Positions 32,955 through 41,594 of a stretch of 53,088 bases of DNA are shown here, piece after piece. The translations under genes were made by a program, and so were the position numbers. The stretch's first letter is position 1; every line of letters starts with the position of its first letter. Under the pieces are notes generated by a model. The model worked only from the letters and a program-made list of their open reading frames with translations. It did no database searches and had not been told where the DNA came from. Source of the stretch: Kofleriaceae bacterium (GTDB lineage Bacteria > Myxococcota_A > Polyangia > Haliangiales > Haliangiaceae); the NCBI GenBank assembly GCA_018058095.1, contig JAGPCO010000044.1, positions 1 through 53,088 of the forward strand. Reading direction: 5' to 3'.

Positions 32955-34340
32955 ATGCGCGCTTCGACGACCCTACCTGCCCTCCTCCTGGCCCTGGCCG
33001 CGTGCTCCGATCCCGGCGCGGAGGGTTCGGTCGACGCGCCGCCCGGTGGCGCCGCCGACGCCGCCATCACGGCCGACGCGACGCCGCTGCCGCCCGACAC
33101 CGCCCGGATCCGGGCCCAGACGCCGACCGGCCTGCCCATGGCCGGCATCGCGGTCGTCTTTCACCAGGCCGACGGCACGCCGATCGAGACGCTGCTGACC
33201 GACGTCACCGGCGCCGTGACCCGCGAGGTCGGCGTCGACGAGCAGGCCACGGTGTTGCTGCAGTGGGAGAGCCGTCAGGGCGTCGGCCCGGACGCGCTCA
33301 CGTTCGTCGGGGTCGAGGTGGGCGATGATCTGATCGCGCGCGCCAGCTCGCCGCGGCCGGCCCAGCTGGTCAACCTGCCGGTGACGGCGCAGCAACTCCC
33401 CGCCGGCGCCACCGGCGTGACGGTGATGGCCCAGCAGACGGGTGAACCTGGTCGGTTCGGGGCGGCCTGCTCGGCCAACTCCGGCGGGACGATCGGCGGC
33501 CTCGACGTTCCGCTCGACCTCGGGATCTCGGCCGACTGTGGCGTCGAGACCACGAGCCTGCTGGCCGATGTGCAGTCGCCTGCCGGTCGGCGGTATGCGG
33601 TGGCCAGCAACGTGGCACTCGGCGCACCGACCAGCATCGGCCCGACCTGGACCGCGGGCGCGGCCCTCACCGCGAGCGTGACCGGCCTGCCCGTGCGCGA
33701 GGGGCCGTCGCTGAACCTTCATGGCTATGCCGCCATGGGCGACCGCCAGGGTGCGTTCCCGCGCAACTACCTGGGCGGCCGGAGCCTGGCTCACAACGGG
33801 CAGGGTAACGGCTCCTCCTCGTTCGCGGCGGACTTCCCGCCGCCGAGCCTGGTGTCCCGGTTCGAGGCCCACGCCCTGGCGCTGGTGACGGCCTCGCACA
33901 TCGTCATCAGCAAGCGGGGGCCGACGGCCACCCCGGACTACAACTTCAACTTCGACTTCACCGGCCTGGCGTACGTGACGGACCTGGTCGCGCTCCGCAG
34001 CGCCGAGGGGCGACCGTCGGTCAGCTTCACCTGGAGCGGGACGGCGAGCCCCGACGCGGTGACGGTGACGCTGGAGGCCGGGGTCCAGCGCTGGCGCTTC
34101 ATCGCGCCGGGCACCACCCGGGCCTTGACCGCCCCGGCCCTGCCGCCCGCGCAGGCGGCGTGGGCGCTGACCACGGCGCCGACCGATCAGAGCGTGATGC
34201 TGTGGGACGTCGACGTGCTGGCCGACTACGACGCGTTCCGGCGCGAGGCCAGCGACTGGGCGGTGTGGGTCGGAGGCGACCAGACGCCCGACCCGGCCCT
34301 GCCGCGTGACGCGACGGTGCGGCGGATCGAGGGGTTCTAG
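32955..34340 (+). CDS. Large lipoprotein, unknown function
   Basis: 461 residues. Signal MRASTTLPALLLALAACSD with lipobox Cys17, then an Asp/Ala-rich spacer. The body is rich in beta-like segments. The first part (ARIRAQTPTGLPMAGIAVVFHQADG) looks like an Ig-like or carboxypeptidase-regulatory-type domain. The rest (LNLHGYAAMGDRQGAFPRNYL, YNFNFDFTGLAYVTDLVALR) has no family I recognise. Such lipoproteins with an early Asp-rich spacer are common in myxobacteria. Predicted leaderless start. Confidence 0.8.
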   Translation: MRASTTLPALLLALAACSDPGAEGSVDAPPGGAADAAITADATPLPPDTARIRAQTPTGLPMAGIAVVFHQADGTPIETLLTDVTGAVTREVGVDEQATVLLQWESRQGVGPDALTFVGVEVGDDLIARASSPRPAQLVNLPVTAQQLPAGATGVTVMAQQTGEPGRFGAACSANSGGTIGGLDVPLDLGISADCGVETTSLLADVQSPAGRRYAVASNVALGAPTSIGPTWTAGAALTASVTGLPVREGPSLNLHGYAAMGDRQGAFPRNYLGGRSLAHNGQGNGSSSFAADFPPPSLVSRFEAHALALVTASHIVISKRGPTATPDYNFNFDFTGLAYVTDLVALRSAEGRPSVSFTWSGTASPDAVTVTLEAGVQRWRFIAPGTTRALTAPALPPAQAAWALTTAPTDQSVMLWDVDVLADYDAFRREASDWAVWVGGDQTPDPALPRDATVRRIEGF

Positions 34341-34401
34341 CCGCTGGCGCGGCGCGCGTGACCCGCGGCGGCCGCCGCGCTGAACGCTCGGGACGCCGTG
34401 A

Positions 34402-34407
34402 TAGCGT
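34402..34407 (+). promoter_or_regulatory. Putative -10 hexamer TAGCGT for small lipoprotein gene
   Basis: TAGCGT ends 9 nt before the ATG at 34416. It argues against the upstream in-frame GTG 34398. Confidence 0.4.
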
Positions 34408-34415
34408 CGACGCTC

Positions 34416-34898
34416 ATGAGCACATCCCGCGCCTGGTTCGCGATCGTCCTGCTGATGGCCTGCGGCGGCACCGCGGCCGCCCCACCGCCGGTGACCGGGC
34501 CGGTCGGCCCGACCGCGACCACCGGCGGCGCCACCACCGACCCCGCCACGCCGTTCGATCCCGAGGTGGTGCGCGCGTCGCTGGCCGCGGCGCCCGGCAC
34601 CGAGGCGTGCAGCGCCGAGGCCGGCGAGACGTTCGCGGCGCTGATGACCCGCCAGGGCGCGCTGCTCGGCGGCCCCGGCCAGATCGACGAGCGCTTCCGG
34701 TGCCAGCCGCCGTCCGCAGAGGACGGCGAGGGCGCGCCGTGGATGTGCACGTGGACCGTCGCCGCCAAGCCGCCGGCCACGGTCGATCCGGACGACCCGT
34801 GCGGTGGCGAGTGCTGCTCGAGCTTCAGCGTGCAGGTCGAGGTCGCCGCCGACGGCGCCGCCAACCTGGCCGGCGCTGCCTGCCTCGCCGCCGGCTGA
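34416..34898 (+). CDS. Small lipoprotein with C-terminal cysteine pairs
   Basis: 160 residues. The signal MSTSRAWFAIVLLMACGG has lipobox Cys16. A Pro/Thr/Gly-rich linker is followed by a compact domain with cysteines at TEACSAE, RFRCQPP, WMCTW, DPCGGECC and GAACLAAG. Spacing suggests three or four disulfides. Unknown family. Convergent with the esterase homologue, 9 bp apart. Confidence 0.75.
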   Translation: MSTSRAWFAIVLLMACGGTAAAPPPVTGPVGPTATTGGATTDPATPFDPEVVRASLAAAPGTEACSAEAGETFAALMTRQGALLGGPGQIDERFRCQPPSAEDGEGAPWMCTWTVAAKPPATVDPDDPCGGECCSSFSVQVEVAADGAANLAGAACLAAG

Positions 34899-34907
34899 GC
34901 CACGCCC

Positions 34908-35876
34908 TCAACGAGGGCGCCGCGCGAACTCGATCAGCAGCGCGGTGGCGTCGATCACCGTCGACGGCGGATCACCCGGGCCGCCAGGCTCGGCACCTGG
35001 CCAGGCATGCCCACCGTCGGCAGTGAGGTAGTACTCGAGCGAGGAGCCGAACGCGCAGTCGGCCCACGCGGTGTGCGCGTAGCCGCTCGTGCCCGGCTCC
35101 GGGCTCGCCGCGCCGCAGGCATCGAGTTGGGCCCAGCGCGCCAGCGTGTCCTGCTGCGCCGGGAAGACGATGGACGAAGGCCCGGTGCCAGCGCCGCCGA
35201 GATGCGGAACGACGGTGTCGAGCTCCGACTGCAGCTGCAGGACGCCCACGGGGCGCGCCGGTGTACAGGCCGGAGTCACCATCGTACTGCCGCTGGCAAC
35301 GATCGACCCGACCCGGTCAGACAGCTGACACGCGAGGCGGTACGCCAGCATTCCGCCGTCGCCGTGGCCGGTGACCAGCGCCCGCCCGGTGTCGATGTCG
35401 CCGCCGGCCTGGAGGTAGCGGATGACGGTGCGGATGAAGTCCACGTCGTCGACGTTGTCGGCCGCGGCCACGCCGCAGCACGGTCCGGCGTTCCAGCTCT
35501 GCGGGCCGCCGCCGGGCGCGGCGACGCCCTCCGGGTACACGACGGCCAGGTTGGCGGCGTCGGCTGCGGCCGTGAGCCCGGTGATCTGCTCGAACTCGGC
35601 CGCCGAGCTACCGCCATCGTGCAGGGCGATGATGAGCCCGACCTCAGCGCCGCACGGCCCGGCGCCGGGCGGCTTCCGGAGGGTGAAGCTGCGGTCCCGC
35701 CCGCCGACCGTGATCGTTTGCGGGCCGGACCATCCGCCGCTGCCAAGACAATCGTCCCACGGAATGTTCGCATCGACCGGAAGCACCACGACGTTGCGCG
35801 CATCCGGGCGCGCGTCGGGGTCGCCGCAGCCACCCACCAGCCCGGCCACCAGCGCCCCACACAACGGCTTGATCAC
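34908..35876 (-). CDS. PHB-depolymerase/LpqC-type esterase homologue lacking catalytic Ser
   Basis: 322 residues. Lipobox LVGGC (Cys17) predicts a lipoprotein. The alpha/beta-hydrolase body matches the LpqC/polyhydroxybutyrate-depolymerase group: LIIALHDGG oxyanion loop, VVYPEGV, DDVDFIRTVI, then the elbow ALVTGHGDGGMLAYRL. The elbow normally reads G-x-S-x-G-G, but here position 172 is Gly (codon GGC, one change from AGC). The acid Asp220 (SELD) and His290 (DGGHAWPG) are kept. It is probably a non-catalytic binding protein, or inactivated recently. TAGACT ends 7 nt before the GTG start, so expression seems intact. Confidence 0.86.
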   Translation of the reverse strand: MIKPLCGALVAGLVGGCGDPDARPDARNVVVLPVDANIPWDDCLGSGGWSGPQTITVGGRDRSFTLRKPPGAGPCGAEVGLIIALHDGGSSAAEFEQITGLTAAADAANLAVVYPEGVAAPGGGPQSWNAGPCCGVAAADNVDDVDFIRTVIRYLQAGGDIDTGRALVTGHGDGGMLAYRLACQLSDRVGSIVASGSTMVTPACTPARPVGVLQLQSELDTVVPHLGGAGTGPSSIVFPAQQDTLARWAQLDACGAASPEPGTSGYAHTAWADCAFGSSLEYYLTADGGHAWPGAEPGGPGDPPSTVIDATALLIEFARRPR

Positions 35877-35882
35877 CGGCCG

Positions 35883-35888
35883 AGTCTA
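35883..35888 (-). promoter_or_regulatory. Putative -10 hexamer TAGACT for esterase homologue
   Basis: The minus-strand hexamer ends 7 nt before the GTG at 35876, placing the GTG at +1. Confidence 0.5.
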
Positions 35889-35911
35889 CCTGCGAAGCCA
35901 CGAGCACGGGA

Positions 35912-37078
35912 TCACGGTTTCACCACCAGGATCCACGGCGTGGTGCGGGTCGTGCCGTCCTGGTAGGTGACCTCGACCAGCAGGTGGAACTGGCCGGCGC
36001 CGGTGACGGGGTAGCGGCCGATGATCTGGTTGCCGACGACGTCGCACTCGGCGCCGTCGACGAGGCAGTGGTACTCGCCGCGCAGGAGTTCGGGCGTGAC
36101 GACGCGCAGGAGGGCGCGGGCGACCGGCCGCGGCGCCTGCACGGTGAAGGCCAGGAACGCCGGCGCCAGCGCCGGGACCCCGCCCGGCATCGGCTCGACG
36201 CCGCGCGACCAGAAGCGCAGGCCGGTCACCGCCGGGTCCTCGCCGACGACGCCGGTGACCCGCGCCGGCATCGGCAGGGCCACGACCTCGCCCCATCGCC
36301 GCAGCGACGCCTCGAGCCTGGCCCGGCTGAGCTCGCTGAACGCCTCGTGCGGGCACGACCGATCGTCGCTCATGAGGTCGCGGCAGTCGGGCGTGTGCGG
36401 CAGGCCGATGAGGTGGCCGAGCTCGTGCGACACCGACTGGCACAGGTCGAGGCCGCGCGTCGTGGTCTGGTGATCGGCCGAGAACACGAAGCCGACGCCG
36501 TCGGTGACGACGGTGCCCGGGCCGGTCGAGGCGACGCCCCAGCGGTCGGTCGGCCCCAGCATGGCGGCGCTGCCCCCGACGATGACTCGCACGTACGGGC
36601 GTTCGCTCGGTGGCCGCCGCACCAGGGTGATGGGCAGGCCGGCGTAGGCGCGCGCCACGCAGGCCTCGAGCGCGATCCACTCGAGCGCGGTGCCCTCGAA
36701 GGCCGGGACGTCGACGTGGGCCAGGCCGGCCTCGGTGACGATGTTCGACACATCGGCGCCGGCGTCATCACGCGGCCCGGCGTGGACCCGCCCACCCCAG
36801 CCATCGAGGTGGACCACCAGCGCGCCGGCGGCGCCCGGGCCTTCCACCACCGGCCGCTCACCGTCGGACCCGGGCGGACCCGGGACGGCTGGCGGCGGCG
36901 GGTCGGCGACCCCGCCGGGCGGGCCGAACCCGCCGGGTGGCCCGGCCTGGTCAGCCGCAGCGACGGGTGGAGGCAACACGCAGGCTGGGGCCAGGACCGC
37001 CGCGAACCCGGCGAGCGCGGTGATGGCGAAGGCGAAGGCGTGGCGGGCGCGAAGCTCGGCGCGCGGCGGGCGAGGCAT
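35912..37078 (-). CDS. Secreted metzincin-type metalloprotease
   Basis: 388 residues. N-terminal signal-like segment ending LAPACV, possibly a lipobox. A Pro/Gly-rich linker (about 40-80) is followed by a catalytic domain with HELGHLIGLPHT, a full HExxHxxGxxH zinc site, and a likely Met-turn in DCRDLMSDD. A C-terminal beta-rich domain (about 250-388) contains a Cys pair (YHCLVDGAECDV). It shares LVVHLDGWGG, the WGVAS...GVGFVFS block and the zinc site with the shorter protein at 40591, so the two are paralogues. Probably acts outside the cytoplasm. No clear promoter element before the ATG. Confidence 0.87.
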   Translation of the reverse strand: MPRPPRAELRARHAFAFAITALAGFAAVLAPACVLPPPVAAADQAGPPGGFGPPGGVADPPPPAVPGPPGSDGERPVVEGPGAAGALVVHLDGWGGRVHAGPRDDAGADVSNIVTEAGLAHVDVPAFEGTALEWIALEACVARAYAGLPITLVRRPPSERPYVRVIVGGSAAMLGPTDRWGVASTGPGTVVTDGVGFVFSADHQTTTRGLDLCQSVSHELGHLIGLPHTPDCRDLMSDDRSCPHEAFSELSRARLEASLRRWGEVVALPMPARVTGVVGEDPAVTGLRFWSRGVEPMPGGVPALAPAFLAFTVQAPRPVARALLRVVTPELLRGEYHCLVDGAECDVVGNQIIGRYPVTGAGQFHLLVEVTYQDGTTRTTPWILVVKP

Positions 37079-37175
37079 GGGTCACGTCCCTGACGGCAAG
37101 GAGGTGACGGCCCCGGTGGGGACGGCATTCACTTCGATCGGTAGCGAGCCGCGGCGCCTCCGACCCGCGCCAGGT

Positions 37176-37442
37176 TCACGGAAAGGTGACGAGCTGGCGC
37201 CGCATGGACGCGACCTGGACCGCGAGCCAGGCCGGCGACCGCGGCACCGTCTCGAGCCGGACCTCGTCGATGGCGCCGTCGATGACGTCGGAGTTGGCCG
37301 CGACCGCGCCGGCCGGGCAGACGTCACAGTCGGCGCCGAGGAAGAAGTGCTCGGTCGAGGTCAGCAGCCCCCCGGGCACGGCCATGGTCCCGGTCGGGGT
37401 GCCGAGTATCCCCGACGCGCCGCACGTGACGCACCCGGCCAC
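37176..37442 (-). pseudogene. C-terminal remnant of a LamG-domain protein
   Basis: 88-codon frame. TSTEHFFLGADCD, DGAIDEVRLETVPRSPAWL and the tail VASMRRQLVTFP match the last third of LamG/concanavalin-like proteins, where an IDEVRI...RSxxWI motif ends the domain. The first two thirds and a signal peptide are missing. The protein at 47730 has the complementary N-terminal part of such a domain and stops early. The two could be pieces of one broken gene or independent decay. Confidence 0.6.
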
Positions 37443-37476
37443 CGGTCTACGCTGGAAGCCGCTGGTCGATCGCCGC

Positions 37477-37482
37477 TACGCT
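37477..37482 (+). promoter_or_regulatory. Putative -10 hexamer TACGCT for 37489 gene
   Basis: TACGCT ends 7 nt before the ATG, placing it at +1. Confidence 0.5.
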
Positions 37483-37488
37483 CGAGGC

Positions 37489-37830
37489 ATGGCGAAGGAC
37501 TACAGCACCGCGTACCAGCAAGCCAAGCCCGAGAACCAGGCGGGCATCGCCCAGAGCGCACGCGACGCCCACATCGGCGGCGTCGTGCAGACCCTGGCCC
37601 AGCTGATCAAGCAGTACGGCGGCAACTTCGCCGACGACAAGCTGCGCTTCGGCATCATGATGTACCTGAAGAAGGGACTCACGCCGGGGAACATCACGGA
37701 GGCCCAGGCGGCCATCGGCTACCTGCACTCGCAGGCCGGCGCCGAACACACCCGGGCCATGCTCAAGGCGGCCGGCATCGGGCTGGCCAACAAGGACGGC
37801 TCGGTCACGCTCGGCAACAAGACCTGGTGA
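37489..37830 (+). CDS. Hypothetical small cytosolic protein
   Basis: 113 residues, no Cys. A helical N-terminal half (DYSTAYQQAKPENQAGIAQSA, GGVVQTLAQLIKQYGGNFADDKLRFGIMMYL) and a second helical part (ITEAQAAIGYLHSQAGAEHTRAMLKAAG) end in a short beta-like tail SVTLGNKTW. No known family. Predicted leaderless start. rnhB follows after 66 bp in the same direction. Confidence 0.75.
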   Translation: MAKDYSTAYQQAKPENQAGIAQSARDAHIGGVVQTLAQLIKQYGGNFADDKLRFGIMMYLKKGLTPGNITEAQAAIGYLHSQAGAEHTRAMLKAAGIGLANKDGSVTLGNKTW

Positions 37831-37896
37831 CCGGCGGCGGCCGGCCGTGCCGGCCGTGATCGACCTCGATCGCGTGGCGCGCCGGGAAGGCGTAGG

Positions 37897-38610
37897 ATGC
37901 GGCGGTCGACCATGGCGCGCGCGCAGGCAACTCCCACGCTGACGCTCGGCATCGACGAGGCGGGGCGCGGGCCGGCCATCGGTCCGCTGGTGATGGCCGC
38001 GGTCGCGCTCGACACCGGCGCCGCGCGCACCTTGACCCGGGCCGGGCTGCGCGACTCCAAGAGCTACGGCGCTGGCGACGAGGCCCGGGCCCGCCGCGCC
38101 GCGCTGGCGGCCGAGGTGCAGGCGCGAGCGCGCTTCTGCGTGGTGGTCGACGTCGAGGTCGACGAGCTCGACGCCCGGGTGGTGCGCGGCGAGCTCAACC
38201 AGCTCGAGCGCGAGGTGGCCGAGCGCATGATCGGCGCCGCGCCGGCGTGCACCCGGATGATCGCCGACGGCAAGCGCATGTTCGCGCCGCTGTGCGCGCG
38301 GGTGGCCGGCCTCGAGGCGTACGACGACGGCGAGTCGCGCCACGCCGCGGTGGCGGCGGCGTCGGTGCTGGCCAAGGTCCAGCGCGACGCCCGCTGGGAG
38401 GCGATCTGCGCCCGCTACGCCGAGTTCGGGCCGATCACCGGCGGCGGTTACGTCAACGACGGCACCCGCGCCTTCCTGCGCGCGTACGCGGCCAGGCACC
38501 ACGCGCTGCCGCCGGAGGCGCGGCGGTCGTGGCCTCACCCGTACCTGGCCGACCTGGTCGCGGCCGAGGCGCTGGCGCCGCCGCCGGGCCCGCAGCTGGC
38601 GCTGCTGTAG
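37897..38610 (+). CDS. rnhB: Ribonuclease HII
   Basis: 237 residues. RNase HII removes ribonucleotides and RNA primers from RNA-DNA hybrids. The signature GIDEAGRGPAIGPLVMAAV contains the Asp-Glu pair. LRDSKSYGAGDEARARR follows, then the VVVDVEVDELDA region, MIADGKRM and HAAVAAASVLAKVQRD, which carry the further acidic and structural residues. The C-terminus (Pro/Ala tail) is short. GGAAGG lies 6 nt before ATG 37897. However, TAGGAT (37893-37898) overlaps that ATG; if it is the -10, translation would start at ATG 37912. The element end begins 35 bp after the stop. Confidence 0.95.
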   Translation: MRRSTMARAQATPTLTLGIDEAGRGPAIGPLVMAAVALDTGAARTLTRAGLRDSKSYGAGDEARARRAALAAEVQARARFCVVVDVEVDELDARVVRGELNQLEREVAERMIGAAPACTRMIADGKRMFAPLCARVAGLEAYDDGESRHAAVAAASVLAKVQRDARWEAICARYAEFGPITGGGYVNDGTRAFLRAYAARHHALPPEARRSWPHPYLADLVAAEALAPPPGPQLALL

Positions 38611-38644
38611 CGACGCCGCTCAGCCGCGTCGACCGGGTTGCGAT

Positions 38645-38752
38645 GGGGGCGGTCCCTGGTGGCTCGCCACCGGGACGTAGTCGTAGTCGTAGTCGTAGTC
38701 GTGGACCTTGACGGCGACGGCGACGTGGAGGTGGACGCCACCTTTGACGCAA
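38645..38752 (+). repeat. Element left end (copy C)
   Basis: GGGGGCGGTCCCTGG, then a short region unlike the other copies, four GTAGTC-type hexamers, CCTTGACGGCGACGGCGACG and GTGGACGCCACCTTTGACGCA. It shares the GGACGCC variant and CCCTGG with copy B. Confidence 0.85.
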
Positions 38753-38782
38753 CCACCGCGACGCACGGCCGATGCGCTTGGC

Positions 38783-39118
38783 ATGCTCAGCTTCCAGCGT
38801 CTCGACGTCTATCAGCGAGCCATCGAATTTCTTGCCTTGGTCTACGACCTCGTCGATGTCTTGCCGCGCGGCCATGCCGATCGCGCGGACCAGTTGACCC
38901 GAGCCGCCGAGTCCGTCGTGCGCAACATCGCCGAAGGAGCAGGCCGTTGGTCCGAAGCCGACAGCGCTAGCCGCTACAAGATCGCTCGTGGCGAAGCCAT
39001 GGAGTGCGCGGCCTCGCTCGACGTCATGAAGTTGCGCAAGCTCATCACCGAGGAGCGCTACGAACGTGGCGGCAAGCTGCTCGAAGGTGTCGTTGCAATG
39101 CTCACGAAGATGATCTGA
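38783..39118 (+). CDS. Four-helix-bundle protein (23S rRNA IVS / bAvd family)
   Basis: 111 residues. The family pattern is clear: FQRLDVYQRAIEFLALVYDL, LTRAAESVVRNIAEGAGR, DSASRYKIARGEAMECAASLD and a final helix ending LLEGVVAMLTKMI. Members are encoded by 23S rRNA intervening sequences and, as Avd, in diversity-generating retroelements; they form basic pentameric barrels that bind nucleic acid. No rRNA gene or reverse transcriptase is present here. Fifteen of its first 60 codons end in A or T, against almost none in the neighbouring rnhB, which suggests transfer. The gene lies wholly between the inverted ends of the element, and its last codons are retained in copy A. Confidence 0.9.
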   Translation: MLSFQRLDVYQRAIEFLALVYDLVDVLPRGHADRADQLTRAAESVVRNIAEGAGRWSEADSASRYKIARGEAMECAASLDVMKLRKLITEERYERGGKLLEGVVAMLTKMI

Positions 39119-39119
39119 G

Positions 39120-39204
<85 letters not shown>

Positions 39205-39230
<26 letters not shown>

Positions 39231-39585
39231 GCACCACACACAGCACCACGATCAGCACCTCGGCGACCAGCCACACCCACTGCCGCCCGTCGGGGCTGCC
39301 GTCGAGGAGGAAGCCGAGCAGGCGGGCCGCGCCGATCCCCGCCATGGCCCAGCCGAGCAGGCCGAGCCCGGCCCGGCGCCACGGCCGCACCGAGGGCAAC
39401 CAGGCCAGCGCGGCGCCGAGCCCGAGCAGCGTGCCGCCGAAGCTGGCGCGCAGGTTCATCCAGTCCGACGGCGTGACCGGATGGCGCCCGAGCGCGTCAC
39501 GCGCCAGCCGCGGCTCGATCGCCAGCACCAGACCGGCGAAGATCAGCAGGGCGCCAGCGAGGACACGCGTGGTGCGGGGCGACAT
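39205..39585 (-). CDS. DUF4345-like four-span membrane protein
   Basis: 126 residues with four hydrophobic segments and the LRASFGGTLLGLGAALA signature seen in DUF4345 membrane proteins; function unknown. The last seven residues (GGVPNRR) and the stop are coded by the tip of element end D, so the native C-terminus was probably replaced by insertion. CATCAT (39592-39597) lies 7 nt before the ATG, one mismatch from the local -10 pattern. Upstream in-frame sequence is non-coding in character. Confidence 0.8.
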
Positions 39586-39604
39586 CGGGCGATGATGCCA
39601 CTCC

Positions 39605-39889
39605 CTACAGCGTCGAACCGATGGTGAAGCCGAGGTATGGCAACACGAACCCAAGCCGTGACTCGCCGCGGGGCTGGTTCTCGGCGCCGTCGGCGGTGAT
39701 GACGCCAACGCCGAGCACGCTGCGCAAGAACACGCCCTCTTGGTCACCCAGCTCGAGGCCAAGCTCCGCGTTGGACCACAGCACAGGGCCAGGCCTGACA
39801 ATGGTGACCGGCTCGTGCCGGCAGGTCCGGATGGCAGGTCTGCAGTTCCCGGTGGCGGCGGCTGCCAGGCGGCTGGCGCCACCAGCCAC
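39605..39889 (-). pseudogene. C-terminal remnant of an outer-membrane protein
   Basis: The frame ends ELGLELGDQEGVFLRSVLG and LGFVLPYLGFTIGSTL. Alternating hydrophobic strands and an aromatic-containing final strand look like the end of an outer-membrane beta-barrel. The first about 40 codons have poor composition, and no signal peptide or start is seen. Probably a decayed gene; not certain. Confidence 0.4.
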
Positions 39890-40052
39890 GAGGCGGCAGG
39901 CAGGCGACGACGCACCAGCGGCCTATGTCCGGCGTGCGGGCGTGCTGTCCGGCGCCTGGCCGGACCTGGCCGCGCGCCGGACGATCGGAGGCGGCGCGGC
40001 GAGGAAGATCGAGGGGATGAGCGCTGGCACGGGGCCTGCTGGAGGTCCGGGC

Positions 40053-40586
40053 ATGAACATCATCGCGATCGACCCAGCCACGAAACAGCCCCTCGATGTC
40101 GGTGACGAGCTGCTCCGCGCGGCTTACCGGCCGATGCGCAACCGCCTGCGCAAGCAAGCGCGAGCGTGGATCGGCCGGCGACGTGGCATGGAGCTGCGTG
40201 AGCACCTGCAGGCGATCGAGGCGGCGATGGCCGGGCCGCGTTTGCGGGGCTGGGAGTTCGGCGACCGGTGCGAGCGTGAGCGCCTCAAGGAGGTGTTCCT
40301 CCTCGCCGTCGAGCTCGCGGTGTTCGTGCGCGACCACGTGCGCCAGCCTGACGTGTTGATGGCGACCGACCTGTTCCTCGGCCAGTTCGAGGCCATGGTG
40401 TCCGACGAGGACCGGGCCTGGGCCATGCACCGCGTGGGCGGCGTCAGCGCCGAACAGGCCGCCGCCGCGATCGCCGCCGAGTCCGACGACTGCTCGCTGT
40501 GCCGGGAGCTGGCGCTGGGGCGGACCCTCCGCGCCGCCGAGATCGCGCGCGAGGACGAGGCGGTGGCCGCGGCGATGCCGGCGTGA
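40053..40586 (+). CDS. Hypothetical cytosolic protein
   Basis: 177 residues, mostly helical, no family recognised. It begins MNIIAIDPATKQPLDVGD. A basic helix region (YRPMRNRLRKQARAWIGRRRG) is followed by acidic helices (LKEVFLLAVELAVFVRDHV, ATDLFLGQFEAMVSDEDRAW) and a Cys pair near the end (DDCSLCREL). ATG 40053 is chosen because GGAGG lies 7 nt upstream. ATG 40017 in frame is the alternative. Convergent with the second metzincin, 4 bp apart. Confidence 0.7.
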   Translation: MNIIAIDPATKQPLDVGDELLRAAYRPMRNRLRKQARAWIGRRRGMELREHLQAIEAAMAGPRLRGWEFGDRCERERLKEVFLLAVELAVFVRDHVRQPDVLMATDLFLGQFEAMVSDEDRAWAMHRVGGVSAEQAAAAIAAESDDCSLCRELALGRTLRAAEIAREDEAVAAAMPA

Positions 40587-40590
40587 GCGC

Positions 40591-41442
40591 TCAGCGCGGC
40601 GCGGCCGTGGGCGGAGGCGTGATGGCGCCCGCGTCAGCGCCAGTGCTCGGCCACAGCTGCGAGCCCAGGCGCGGGTTGTACATCCCGCGCGTCGGGTCGT
40701 GCTGCACCACCCCGGTCCACTCACGGACCGCGATCTCGACCTGCGCCCGGCTGCTGGCCCCGTAGCCCGTGGGCTCGCACCACTGTTCCGCCATCACGTC
40801 ATCACACTGGGCGGAGTGGTCGAGCCCGAGGAGGTGGCCGAGCTCGTGCAACCCGGTCCAGCACAGGTCGCGGAGCCGCGACGGGTTCTGCAGCTCGGTC
40901 GAGAACACGAAGCCGATGCCACGCTTGAGCACCTTGTCGGGTGTTCGTGTCGCCACGCCCCAGACCTGGTCATGCCCGAGCATGGAGCCTTCACCGCCGA
41001 TCATCAGGCGCATGAAGTGCCCGCGCTCGGGCGGGCGCTCCGTGAACACGATGGGCAGGCCCACCACGCCCTGGGCCATACACGCCTGCATCTCGGCCCA
41101 CTCCGCCGTGGTGCCCTCGAACGGCGGCACGTCCATGTACGCGCGGCCGGCCAGGGCAACGAGGCGGGAGGTGCCGCTTCGGGCGTCGTCTTCATCGTCA
41201 TCGGCGGCGCGCAGGCGAGCGCCCCAGCCGTCGAGGTAGACGACCAGCACGTCGGTCGGGACCGGTGGCGGCGCGGCGCCCAGGTACCGACCCTCGCCCG
41301 CCGCGCCGCCCCGACCGGGCACCGCCACGGCGCTGGCCGGCGGCACCACCTGCCCGTAGGGGCGACCATCGGCGGGCATGGCGGGACCGCAGGCCGCAGC
41401 GACCAGGGCCGCCAGGACGAGCAAGGACTCTCGACGGTGCAC
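40591..41442 (-). CDS. Metzincin-type metalloprotease lipoprotein (paralogue)
   Basis: 283 residues. MHRRESLLVLAALVAAACGP has lipobox Cys18. The linker is followed by LVVYLDGWGARL, an acidic stretch, and the catalytic HELGHLLGLDHS (HExxHxxGxxH) with a likely Met-turn in CDDVMAEQWC. The pre-zinc region WGVATRTPDKVLKRGIGFVFS matches the protein at 35912, so these are paralogues 3.5 kb apart on the same strand. It lacks the larger paralogue's C-terminal beta domain. TAGCCT ends 7 nt before the GTG start. Confidence 0.87.
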   Translation of the reverse strand: MHRRESLLVLAALVAAACGPAMPADGRPYGQVVPPASAVAVPGRGGAAGEGRYLGAAPPPVPTDVLVVYLDGWGARLRAADDDEDDARSGTSRLVALAGRAYMDVPPFEGTTAEWAEMQACMAQGVVGLPIVFTERPPERGHFMRLMIGGEGSMLGHDQVWGVATRTPDKVLKRGIGFVFSTELQNPSRLRDLCWTGLHELGHLLGLDHSAQCDDVMAEQWCEPTGYGASSRAQVEIAVREWTGVVQHDPTRGMYNPRLGSQLWPSTGADAGAITPPPTAAPR

Positions 41443-41448
41443 GCCGCG

Positions 41449-41454
41449 AGGCTA
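41449..41454 (-). promoter_or_regulatory. Putative -10 hexamer TAGCCT for second metzincin
   Basis: The minus-strand hexamer ends 7 nt before the GTG at 41442. Confidence 0.5.
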
Positions 41455-41594
41455 ACGCACGACGCCGACGAAGACTCGCTGGGACCGGGTCGAGGCGATG
41501 GGGATCACACCGAACGGAACTCATCGTGCCGGCGAACGCCTGCGCGGTGCGGGCCGCTCCACGCCGCCGAGTGCATCCTGTGCGCTCGGTGATC

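Noticed and set aside
37447-38538. Long minus-strand frame across rnhB
   Set aside because: Shadow frame of rnhB and its neighbour; no start signal and biased residue content.
38783-39118. Diversity-generating retroelement (Avd-like gene)
   Set aside because: No reverse transcriptase, template or variable repeat is nearby; the family is shared with 23S intervening-sequence proteins.
38783-39118. 23S rRNA intervening sequence
   Set aside because: No rRNA sequence flanks the gene; flanks are the inverted element ends, rnhB and a DUF4345-like gene.
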